Shown here: piece after piece, positions 26,506 through 34,018 of the stretch
Layout: every line of letters starts with the position of its first letter
Position numbering within the stretch: the first letter of the stretch is position 1
Assembly (NCBI GenBank): GCA_040904625.1
Contig: JBBDTC010000146.1
Span: 1 to 35,230 of the forward strand
Reading direction: 5' to 3'
Source: JACKNG01 sp040904625
Lineage (GTDB): Bacteria; Pseudomonadota; Gammaproteobacteria; Ga0077536
DNA length: 35,230 nt
The notes under the pieces: generated by a model
Told to the model about the DNA's origin: nothing
The model's input: the letters and a program-made list of their open reading frames with translations, nothing else
Databases searched by the model: none
Made by a program: the position numbers and the translations under genes

Positions 26506-27228
26506 CTATTTTATGTCAACCCCTGTGCTATCGGGAACGAAACGCTGGCTTCGCCCGATCTCCGCGATGACCGCAGGTAGCTCTTGCATTTCGTCGATAA
26601 TGCGTACATCGATCAACGCGGTAAGGTCGATACCACCGGCGTAGCCATAGCTGACACAGATCGCGGCCACGCCGGCCAGGCGCGCAGCTTCGATATCGGT
26701 GACTGAATCGCCAATAAGCACAGTCTGCGCGAGCGCGGCGCCGACCTCGGCCGCAGCATGTACGAGCGGCATCGGATCCGGCTTCTTGCGCGGCAGACTG
26801 TCGCCGGAGAGTACGACGGCAAAGCTGCCGGCAAGGCCGGCGGCCTCCAGCAGTGGCCGAGTGAAACGCTCGGGCTTGTTCGTCACCACACCGAGCGTCC
26901 AACCCGCATCCACCATAGTCCGCAACACGGTCTCGACACCCGGGTAAACCTGGCTGTCGACGAACAGGCGCGCCTGATAGAGTTCGAGAAAACTCGCATA
27001 CACCGCGTCGAACACCGCGGGTTCGGCATCGCCGTCGCGCGTGCCGGTCAGGGCGCGGTGGATCAGGCGGGAGGCGCCGTTGCCGATATAGCCGCGCACC
27101 GCCTCGAGTCCGATCGACGGTCGTCCTTGGGCGGCCAGCGCCGCATCCACTGCAATGGCGATATCCGGTGCGCTGTCGACGAGTGTACCGTCGAGATCGA
27201 ACAGCAGCAGTCGCGCCCGCCCGGTCAC
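26506..27228 (-). CDS. gph: Phosphoglycolate phosphatase (Gph), HAD family
   Basis: Gph dephosphorylates 2-phosphoglycolate, a product of DNA end repair and of Rubisco oxygenation. The 240-residue protein has the HAD nucleophile motif LLFDLDGTLVDSAPDI (Asp11, Asp13), VVTNKPERFT, a KKPDPMPL lysine motif and IGDSVTDIEAA. The start is GTG in a GTGA overlap with the rpe stop. The order rpe-gph ahead of trp genes is common in gammaproteobacteria, but trpE normally follows. Confidence 0.93.
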   Translation of the reverse strand: MTGRARLLLFDLDGTLVDSAPDIAIAVDAALAAQGRPSIGLEAVRGYIGNGASRLIHRALTGTRDGDAEPAVFDAVYASFLELYQARLFVDSQVYPGVETVLRTMVDAGWTLGVVTNKPERFTRPLLEAAGLAGSFAVVLSGDSLPRKKPDPMPLVHAAAEVGAALAQTVLIGDSVTDIEAARLAGVAAICVSYGYAGGIDLTALIDVRIIDEMQELPAVIAEIGRSQRFVPDSTGVDIK

Positions 27229-27905
27229 GCCGGCACGACGCCCGCAATCGCCTTGCGCATGGCCGCGATCGTCGCCTCGTAGTCGCCGTGACCGAATATC
27301 GCCGACCCGGCCACGAAAGTATCGGCGCCGGCGGCCGCGATCTCACCGATGTTGTCGATCTTGACGCCGCCGTCGATCTCGAGACGAATCGGCAGACCGG
27401 CATCGTCGATGAGGGCACGCACCGCGGCCAGCTTATCCAGGGCACGCGGGATGAAGGATTGGCCGCCGAAGCCCGGATTCACCGACATGACCAGAATCAG
27501 ATCGAGCTTGTCCATGACGTATTCGAGACAGGTCAGAGGCGTCGCCGGATTCAGGACCAGACCTGCCTGACAGCCATTGCCGCGGATCTGCTGCAGGCTG
27601 CGATCGACGTGCTGGCTGGCCTCGGGATGAAAGCTGATGAGCGCAGCGCCGGCCGCGGCGAAGTCATCGATCAGGCGGTCGACCGGCTGCACCATGAGAT
27701 GGACGTCGATGGGTGCCGTGATGCCGTATTCCCGCAAGGCCTTGCACACCATCGGGCCGATGGTCAAATTGGGCACGTAATGGTTGTCCATGACATCGAA
27801 ATGTATCCAATCGGCTCCCGCTGCCACGACATTCTCGACTTCCTGGCCAAGCCGGGCAAAATCGGCGGAGAGTATGGACGGTGCTATCAATGGCGGTTGC
27901 TTCAT
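27225..27905 (-). CDS. rpe: Ribulose-phosphate 3-epimerase
   Basis: Rpe interconverts ribulose-5-phosphate and xylulose-5-phosphate. From ATG 27905 the protein is 226 residues, a TIM barrel opening with IAPSILSADFARLG and carrying FDVMDNHYVPNLTIGP, DVHLMVQP, SVNPGFGGQSFIP and LEIDGGV, the metal and phosphate sites of the family. A longer frame to 28040 overlaps the preceding gene and adds unrelated sequence. It follows the acyltransferase-hydrolase gene after 55 bases. Confidence 0.96.
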   Translation of the reverse strand: MKQPPLIAPSILSADFARLGQEVENVVAAGADWIHFDVMDNHYVPNLTIGPMVCKALREYGITAPIDVHLMVQPVDRLIDDFAAAGAALISFHPEASQHVDRSLQQIRGNGCQAGLVLNPATPLTCLEYVMDKLDLILVMSVNPGFGGQSFIPRALDKLAAVRALIDDAGLPIRLEIDGGVKIDNIGEIAAAGADTFVAGSAIFGHGDYEATIAAMRKAIAGVVPA

Positions 27906-27960
27906 GACTTCGTTACCCGGGAGAACGCGTAATTCGGAGCGGCGGCGGCACTCTACCCGA

Positions 27961-30267
27961 TCAGGTCTGATCGTGCATCGCAGCGGCGACGCTATGTTGC
28001 GGGCGCGTGACTCGGGCCAGAAAATCGAGTACGAGGTCATGCGTGGCGCCGATACCTTCGTTCAAAATGCCGTGGCGCTCTGACTCGACCCAGTGCAGCT
28101 CTTTCCAGGACGACCCGATTCGACCGTGGGCAATGGTCGCACTCCGCGGGTCGACCACATGATCCTCGGTGGCCTGAATCAAGCACACTGGGCAATCGAG
28201 ACGGGGCAGGGAGGCGTTCAGTTGCGTCGCCAGGCGAGTCAGCTCATAAATCCCTCGCAAGGGCATGTGCAGATAGTTGATGTGCGGATGCTCGGATTCG
28301 TTGACGCGAAATGGCATCACCCCCTCATAGGACGACAGCCAGCGCACGATGCGATTGGCGCCGTGCATCAAGGGCACGAATCGCATATTGCGATTGCGGA
28401 ATTTGATCGGCGGGCAAATTGCCACCACGCCCATCGCCGCTGCAGGCTGATCGATGATCGACAGGATGCCAAGGTTGCCGCCGGTCGAGAAGCCGACGAG
28501 CACATGGCGGTCGACCAGCCCGGACATGATCCGGCGCCCGCGTGCCACGGAACGTAACCAGTCGCGCCAGGACCGATCACGCAAATCCCAGGGAGAAGTC
28601 CCGTGGCCAGCGAGGCGTACACCAAGCGTGACATAGCCCGCGTTTTGCAACTTCTCGCCGAATTCACGCACCTCGGCCGGTGAAGCCAGGAAACCATGGA
28701 CCAGTATGACGCCAACCGATTGGGGCGAATCCGGCACGAAGAGGAGAGGACTGGGATCGGCCGTCGCTGTTTCACGGCTGTTGATCTCCCTGTGCCGGGG
28801 TTTGTCGTACAGTGCCCTGTCCCAGGCCAGGGCCTTGATTTCGTCGTCGAACAACTCGTATGACAGCTCGCCTGGCGACACCGCGGCGGCGCGGCCTAAT
28901 GCGCGGTCGACGGCATGACCAATCGCCGCGATCGGGGCGACCTCATTGGCATAGACCTCGATCGGATTCTCCAGGCGAATGGCATCGAAAGCATGCTCTT
29001 CAGCGAGTTTGCTTTCGAAACTGATGGCTTCCTCTGCGTGGGTGATGAGCGCAGTGCTGGCCGCGGAATCGAGAAACTCGCTCAAAGCCGACGGCTCTTC
29101 GTCCAGCACGGCCTGGTAATCATCCGGGGCCAGCAGGCCGCGATGAAGACGAATGCCAGTCTCGGACTGTAAACTTTTTATTGCCAGATAAAGCGCACGT
29201 CTGAACTCCTCTGCCATCATCACCCGGCGGCCATGTTCGAGCGCGCGCAGAATGATGCTCGATGCGAGATGCGACAGATTCACGGTTGCTGCCTGATAGA
29301 TCTCCCGCATGTAGGAATCGCGCACCCGGTCGATGATGCGATTGGCCCCTTGCGTGGCGATACGGCGCAGGACGTGCTCCTCCAGATAGTCAATGTCGAA
29401 TATCGCCGAGAGATTCGGCAAACGGCGCGCCAGGTAATCGACGACAGGTTTTTCGTACCAGGAAAAGACATCATCGACGCCGATCACGCGGCCGAGATTG
29501 ATATCCATATCGGTCGCCTTGAGCAAGATATTGCCTTCGACGATGAGTTCATCGACTGCGCGCAAACTGAGGCCACCGGTCAGCATTTCCGCACCGCGGC
29601 GCAAGATGTTGTCACTGATGCGCAGCGGGTAGAACGTGATATTGGCAGGGACGAGGTTGATCGGACGACGGGCGGCTTCGAGCAGCGCCGCCACACTGCC
29701 GAGCTGACAGTCATGCGCCCAGCGCTCGAGCGTCGCCTGATCGCCGGCTGCATGCCGATAATGCACGGCGCGCTGAAAGATACGCAGCCCGATGCCCAGC
29801 CTGGCCGCGCCGGTATGATGCTTACGGCGTTCGCCGGCGTGGCGCGAATAGACGTGGTAACGACCTTGCTCGTCGATCACCTGGCGATCCTTGACCATCC
29901 CGCCCTCGGGAAACACCACCACTTTCCGTCCGCGCAGCAAGTCGATGGCCAGGAGTTCCATCAGCTGCGGATGCTTGTTCGGTACGACGCCCAGATCGCG
30001 CAGGACAGCGGCGAATCGATCACCGCCGGCAAAGAACTGCTGAGCCGCGATGGATCTACAGAATGCACCCGTTTCCTGATAGATCAGGTATTGGGGAATG
30101 AATGTCTCGACGCGCGCAAAATGATTGAATAAAAATATGCTGCCTTGATCGAGCTGACCTGGCGCATGATGCATCTTGATCCGGACACCGAGCACTTTGC
30201 GCACCTGGTCGAAAGCACGCGCGCACCAATCGTAGGTTTGCTGGTTCAGGTCGTAGTAGCCGTCCAT
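27961..30267 (-). CDS. Acyltransferase (PlsC/PlsB-like) fused to alpha/beta hydrolase
   Basis: This 768-residue protein joins two lipid-type enzymes. The N-terminal part (about residues 40-250) looks like a glycerolipid acyltransferase, with FNHFARVETF around His49, VVFPEGG (117-123) and VPANITFYP (206-214). The usual H-x4-D is H-x4-E here. A largely helical, acidic section (about 250-500) has no recognised domain. The C-terminal part (about 505-752) is an alpha/beta hydrolase of carboxylesterase/monoacylglycerol lipase type, with VHGFLASP, nucleophile Ser594 in GFSTGG, Asp702 and His732 as the likely triad. No signal peptide or clear membrane helix is present. AGGGTGA lies just before the ATG. 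One reading is acyl transfer coupled to deacylation on the same lipid; the substrate is unknown. It heads the rpe-gph-trp block. Confidence 0.85.
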   Translation of the reverse strand: MDGYYDLNQQTYDWCARAFDQVRKVLGVRIKMHHAPGQLDQGSIFLFNHFARVETFIPQYLIYQETGAFCRSIAAQQFFAGGDRFAAVLRDLGVVPNKHPQLMELLAIDLLRGRKVVVFPEGGMVKDRQVIDEQGRYHVYSRHAGERRKHHTGAARLGIGLRIFQRAVHYRHAAGDQATLERWAHDCQLGSVAALLEAARRPINLVPANITFYPLRISDNILRRGAEMLTGGLSLRAVDELIVEGNILLKATDMDINLGRVIGVDDVFSWYEKPVVDYLARRLPNLSAIFDIDYLEEHVLRRIATQGANRIIDRVRDSYMREIYQAATVNLSHLASSIILRALEHGRRVMMAEEFRRALYLAIKSLQSETGIRLHRGLLAPDDYQAVLDEEPSALSEFLDSAASTALITHAEEAISFESKLAEEHAFDAIRLENPIEVYANEVAPIAAIGHAVDRALGRAAAVSPGELSYELFDDEIKALAWDRALYDKPRHREINSRETATADPSPLLFVPDSPQSVGVILVHGFLASPAEVREFGEKLQNAGYVTLGVRLAGHGTSPWDLRDRSWRDWLRSVARGRRIMSGLVDRHVLVGFSTGGNLGILSIIDQPAAAMGVVAICPPIKFRNRNMRFVPLMHGANRIVRWLSSYEGVMPFRVNESEHPHINYLHMPLRGIYELTRLATQLNASLPRLDCPVCLIQATEDHVVDPRSATIAHGRIGSSWKELHWVESERHGILNEGIGATHDLVLDFLARVTRPQHSVAAAMHDQT

Positions 30268-30352
30268 GACTCACCCTGCAGGCGCAACGATCGTCCCTGG
30301 ACCGGGTAGGCGATGCACCGCGCACGGCGCGTCTCGAAGCCGATGGACAGCG

Positions 30353-30363
30353 GACTCAGACAT
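30353..30363 (+). repeat. Left target-site duplication
   Basis: GACTCAGACAT here matches GACTCATACAT at 30507-30517 at 10 of 11 bases, in direct orientation, immediately outside the inverted ends of the element. Confidence 0.75.
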
Positions 30364-30506
30364 CAATGTCACTTACTTCAGGCGACAAAGGGTTTCGGGA
30401 CCGGTCCGGCCCGGCCTCCCCGCAGGAGAGGTCCTTTGGCGGAAATAAANNNNNNNNNNGACCTCTCCTGCGGGGAGGCCTATCCGCGCCCAAGTAAGTA
30501 CCATTG
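30364..30506. mobile_element. Remnant or unresolved insertion element (IS4-like ends) around an assembly gap
   Basis: The two outer ends are inverted repeats: CAATGTCACTTACTT at 30364-30378, and CAATGGTACTTACTT on the minus strand at 30506-30492 (13 of 15). Inside them is a second, perfect 21-base inverted repeat (30413-30433 with 30460-30480). Ten N (30450-30459) occupy the middle, so the true length and any transposase are unknown. Eleven-base direct duplications flank it. Duplications of this size are known for the IS4 group, so that family is suggested, not shown. A short MITE is an alternative. Confidence 0.7.
30450..30459. other. Assembly gap (10 N)
   Basis: Ten consecutive undetermined bases lie inside the insertion element. 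Such a round-number gap usually marks a scaffold join of unknown length, here most likely caused by a repeat present in several copies. Confidence 0.97.
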
Positions 30507-30517
30507 GACTCATACAT
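30507..30517 (+). repeat. Right target-site duplication, overlapping the queG stop codon
   Basis: GACTCATACAT repeats the 30353-30363 sequence with one difference. It contains the queG stop (minus-strand TGA, 30512-30510), so the insertion left queG full length. Confidence 0.75.
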
Positions 30518-31583
30518 GTTCGTGATGCTGCTCCAGCGCCCATCCAACGTGCTCGCGCACAAGAGCCGAAGCATGGTCGCGCCGCCGCTCCAATGCCGCA
30601 ACCAGTGCGGGGCTCGACGGCGCGTTGCCGAGTGCCACGGCGATATTGCGCAGCCATTGCTCGTGGTTGATTCGGCGCAATGCCGAGCCGCGGGTGAGTT
30701 CATCGAACTCATGTTCATCGAGATTGAACAGGTCGATTAACTGACTCGCGTCAAGACCATGGCGCGGGGCGAAATCCTCGATCGCGGTCAAGCTGGCGTA
30801 GCGATTCCATGGGCAGACCAGCTGGCAGTCGTCGCAACCAAAGATGCGATTGCCAATCAGCGGCCGCAAATCCTCGGGGATTGCTTCGCGCGACTCGATA
30901 GTCAGATAGGAGATACATCGTCGCGCATCGAGCACGTAAGGCGCGACGATCGCGGCCGTAGGACAGATGTCGATACACCGCGTGCAGCTGCCGCAATGAT
31001 CACGGGGCGGCACGGCTGTCACCGGCAAAGCCAGATCGGTGAAGATCTCGCCGAGAAAGAAGAACGATCCGTTCTCGCGTTCGATGAGATTGGTGTGTTT
31101 ACCGATCCATCCCAGACCCGCATTACGCGCCAGAGCCCGCTCCAGCACCGGCGCGCTATCCGTAAACGCACGATAGCCGAACGGGCCGATACGCTCCGAG
31201 AGTTGCTCGGCCAGGCGCCGCAGGCGCCCGCGCAAGGTCTTATGGTAATCCCGGCCCAGGGCGTAGCGGGAAATATAGGCCCGGGCCGGGTCTTCGAGCA
31301 CGTCCCAGGCCGCTTGCGGCATTTCGGTCAGGTAATCCATGCGCGCGCTGATCACTGAAAGGGTGCCCGGGACCAGCTTTTCGGGCTCCAGGCGTTTGTC
31401 CCGGTTACGTTCGAGATACTGCATCGAGCCGTGAAATCCCCGCTCCAGCCAGCGCTGCAAGCGGGCGTCATCGCCCTCCAGCTCGAGACTCGCCACGGCG
31501 ATTTCCGCGAAGCCGAGCTGTTTGGCCCAACGTTCGAGGTCGGCCAGAAGCGCTTCAGGCGCAACTTGCGCGTAAGCACTCAT
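30510..31583 (-). CDS. queG: Epoxyqueuosine reductase QueG
   Basis: QueG carries out the last step of queuosine synthesis, reducing epoxyqueuosine in tRNA with cobalamin and two [4Fe-4S] clusters. From ATG 31583 the protein is 357 residues. Asp142 in TDSAPVLER matches the proposed catalytic acid. Cluster ligands are Cys197, Cys200, Cys203 and Cys207 (CGSCTRCIDICP) together with Cys223, Cys250, Cys253 and Cys257 (CDDCQLVCPWN). A HEAT-like C-terminal region follows. The start overlaps the parA stop (ATGA). A longer frame to 31643 lies inside parA and is rejected. Confidence 0.95.
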   Translation of the reverse strand: MSAYAQVAPEALLADLERWAKQLGFAEIAVASLELEGDDARLQRWLERGFHGSMQYLERNRDKRLEPEKLVPGTLSVISARMDYLTEMPQAAWDVLEDPARAYISRYALGRDYHKTLRGRLRRLAEQLSERIGPFGYRAFTDSAPVLERALARNAGLGWIGKHTNLIERENGSFFFLGEIFTDLALPVTAVPPRDHCGSCTRCIDICPTAAIVAPYVLDARRCISYLTIESREAIPEDLRPLIGNRIFGCDDCQLVCPWNRYASLTAIEDFAPRHGLDASQLIDLFNLDEHEFDELTRGSALRRINHEQWLRNIAVALGNAPSSPALVAALERRRDHASALVREHVGWALEQHHEHV

Positions 31584-32356
31584 GCCGGTGCGCTCGACGG
31601 CGTCCCCATGGCCAGTCCGAGGCGCGCGGCCAGCGCTTGCCACAGCGCCCGGAAGGCTCGACCGCCTACCGAAGCGTCAGCGTATACATTGACTGGTGCA
31701 CGGTGCTCCCCCATGTGCTCTATCTGGCTCGCGTAGGGCACATAGGTTCTCAGTACTTCGGGGTGTGAGCGGGCGAATTCGACGATCAATTCACGATGCA
31801 GGCGCTTGCGTCTGTCGACCATGGAAAAGAACGGCAAAATATCAGCATGAGCCGATTCAAGACCTGCCCGAAAGCTCACCAATTGTTCGAATGCTCGCAA
31901 TGACAGATGCGTCGGAATCAGGGGCACGAGCAGAACATCCGCCATATTGAAGACGTTCTCCGAGACCAGGGACATGCTCGGCGCACAGTCGAGAAACACG
32001 AGATCGTAGTCGTGCTCGACATCGCGAAGGAGCTTGCGCAGGCGCAGCGTCGACTTCTTATAGTCATTCAATTCCAGATCGAGGTTGCGATAGGAGAAGT
32101 CCGCAGGAACCAGGTCCAGCCGTTCAAAATCTGTCGAGCGAATCGCCCGCGGCAAATTCTTTTTCTTTTCAATAAGCTCAGCAGCGCCGCCGTCCAGACG
32201 CGGCCGCACGCGCAGGTAGAAACTGGCCGCACCTTGTGCATCGAGGTCCCACAGCAGCGTGCGCTGCCCATCGCAGGCCGCGAGATACGCGAGATTTACC
32301 GCCGTCGCGGTTTTGCCCACGCCGCCTTTGAGGTTGTAGGTCGCGATGACTTTCAT
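31580..32356 (-). CDS. ParA/MinD-type ATPase
   Basis: This 258-residue protein has a deviant Walker A KGGVGKT with the signature Lys10 and P-loop Lys15, Walker A-prime LLWDLDAQG (Asp39), and Walker B YDLVFLDCAPS (Asp123), placing it among ParA-like ATPases that dimerise on ATP and bind nucleoid DNA or membrane. It has no C-terminal amphipathic MinD-type helix, so nucleoid binding is more likely. No parB, parS or replication gene is nearby, so it is probably not the chromosomal segregation ParA. It overlaps both the upstream CHAD gene and queG by four bases, suggesting that its cargo or partner is the CHAD protein. Confidence 0.9.
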   Translation of the reverse strand: MKVIATYNLKGGVGKTATAVNLAYLAACDGQRTLLWDLDAQGAASFYLRVRPRLDGGAAELIEKKKNLPRAIRSTDFERLDLVPADFSYRNLDLELNDYKKSTLRLRKLLRDVEHDYDLVFLDCAPSMSLVSENVFNMADVLLVPLIPTHLSLRAFEQLVSFRAGLESAHADILPFFSMVDRRKRLHRELIVEFARSHPEVLRTYVPYASQIEHMGEHRAPVNVYADASVGGRAFRALWQALAARLGLAMGTPSSAPA

Positions 32357-33864
32357 GCAGTACTTTCGCCGTCCAGCCGCTCGATCGATTTGGCGAAGGA
32401 GGCACTGGCCAGGTGTTCGAGATGTCGGGCGAGCTTGCGCCTGTCTTGCCGGTCGAGGTCTATCTCGGCGGCTTCGCGACAGCGTTCGAGTTCTGCTTCC
32501 AGGCCCTTGCGCAGCATGTCATGTTCGCAGTGCTCACACCAAGCGGCGATCAGATCAGCACGGGCGCGTTGATCGCAAATAGGACCCGCGACGTTCTGCA
32601 GGCGCTTCAAGTCGCGTAGTACCCCTGCACACTTGGAACAGGATTGCATGGTGGCATAGGCCTCGGCCAGATAGCGCAGTTTCTTGGCATCCTTGCGAAC
32701 ATCGTGGAGCGCGGCGAGGCTCAATGTCCTGTCCCCGGCGCGCAGGCGGCGGCGTAAGCGCTTGTAGCGCTTACGAATTGCCTCCGTCAATACGGTTCCG
32801 GTGGGGGCGCCGTCGGCGCAGGACGAAAGCTGCTCCACCCAATCTGTCCAGCGGCGATGGAAGCGCACGTAGCGGGCCGATTGCAATACCCGCGACAGAC
32901 GGCGCTGCTCCAGCCGGCGACGGCGTGTGACCGCAGCAACTACAGCGGGCTCCACAGTGGCATCCGGCAGATCGAGATCTTGCAGCCAGACGTCGAGATC
33001 GCGCAGCAGGCTGGTCTCCGAGCTCAGCCAGCGGAAATCGTCCAGCAGGGGGGTGGGTGGTGGGACGAGGCTCCGGAACGCTCCGGCGAAAGTCCGTGCA
33101 TGACGCAACGCGATGCGAAAATCGTGCAGGAACTCGCTGTCGATATCCTCACGAATGCCGCGTTCATTATCACGAATGATGCGTTGATAGCGGGCCATCA
33201 GCCGGGCCAGCTCCGGGCCGGCGGGTTGCTGGGGATTCAATGCCAGCTGTGGCAGTCGCGTCGGGATCCCCGGCGCGGGGGGCAGGATACTGTCGAGCAA
33301 AGCGGTGCTGGTCCGCGCCAGGCGTTCGAGCGAACGCATGACCCGAGCGGCGTCGAGGTAACGCGCCAGTTCACCCCGATAGCCACGCCGCGGCCACACA
33401 CTGACCGTGACTATGACGAACCCCGCCTCGAGTAGCGTATGGCGCTCCAGCACGACATCGCCGAGCAGCTTGTCGTCGGCATTCCGGACGCTGTGCCGAC
33501 TCGACTCGACCGACCACAGGCGCACCGGCAGCAAGCTGCGGACCCCAACCGCGGACTCGATGGGGTCTCTCAGCCGCCGGTCTCCGAGTGTCGTTGGCCG
33601 CTGCGGGCAATGTGTGGCGGGCACGTCGCGCGCCAGGGTGGCGCCGAGTGCGTCGTGGAGACTCAACAGGCAATGGGTCGGTGCGGTATCGCAAAGCAGG
33701 AACAGGCCGCGGCTCAGCAGGCGGCGATCGACGGTATCGAGCAGCGCACGCCGATCGATCGTGCGGTGCTGCCACTGGCCATCCGGGACGACGCGGTCGA
33801 ACAGGGATTCGAGGGCCGTGAGCCGGGCCTCGCCCGCGGCGCGGAAGTGCAGCAGTTTGGGCAT
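32353..33864 (-). CDS. CHAD domain protein with degenerate CYTH-like N-terminus
   Basis: The CHAD domain fills about residues 215-490 of 503. It is all-helical and very basic, with the characteristic FLHDFRIALRHARTF (His247, Arg250, Arg254) and LHDVRKDAKKLRYLAE (His387, Lys391, Lys394, Lys395). CHAD domains bind inorganic polyphosphate and mark polyphosphate granules in Ralstonia. The first 180 residues resemble a CYTH (triphosphate tunnel) fold, for example DTVDRRLLSRGLFL and KLLGDVVLERHTLL, but lack the N-terminal ExExK catalytic motif, so triphosphatase activity is unlikely. AGGAG precedes the ATG by five bases. The stop overlaps the parA start (ATGA). Confidence 0.88.
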   Translation of the reverse strand: MPKLLHFRAAGEARLTALESLFDRVVPDGQWQHRTIDRRALLDTVDRRLLSRGLFLLCDTAPTHCLLSLHDALGATLARDVPATHCPQRPTTLGDRRLRDPIESAVGVRSLLPVRLWSVESSRHSVRNADDKLLGDVVLERHTLLEAGFVIVTVSVWPRRGYRGELARYLDAARVMRSLERLARTSTALLDSILPPAPGIPTRLPQLALNPQQPAGPELARLMARYQRIIRDNERGIREDIDSEFLHDFRIALRHARTFAGAFRSLVPPPTPLLDDFRWLSSETSLLRDLDVWLQDLDLPDATVEPAVVAAVTRRRRLEQRRLSRVLQSARYVRFHRRWTDWVEQLSSCADGAPTGTVLTEAIRKRYKRLRRRLRAGDRTLSLAALHDVRKDAKKLRYLAEAYATMQSCSKCAGVLRDLKRLQNVAGPICDQRARADLIAAWCEHCEHDMLRKGLEAELERCREAAEIDLDRQDRRKLARHLEHLASASFAKSIERLDGESTA

Positions 33865-34018
33865 GACGCTCCTGGGTCACGGCGCTGGGCACGCGCCGGC
33901 AGGCAGCGGCAGCATAGCAAGAACCGATGGCCTTTGTGATACCTTGGCGCCCTTCCGTGCGCTGCCGCGCCGCCACCCGACGGACCGCTCCACTGTTCGC
34001 CCCATGCGGTGACATCGA

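Noticed and set aside
26506..26520. TTGACA (minus strand, 26519-26514) as a -35 for trpG
   Set aside because: No acceptable -10 lies 15-19 bases downstream of it.
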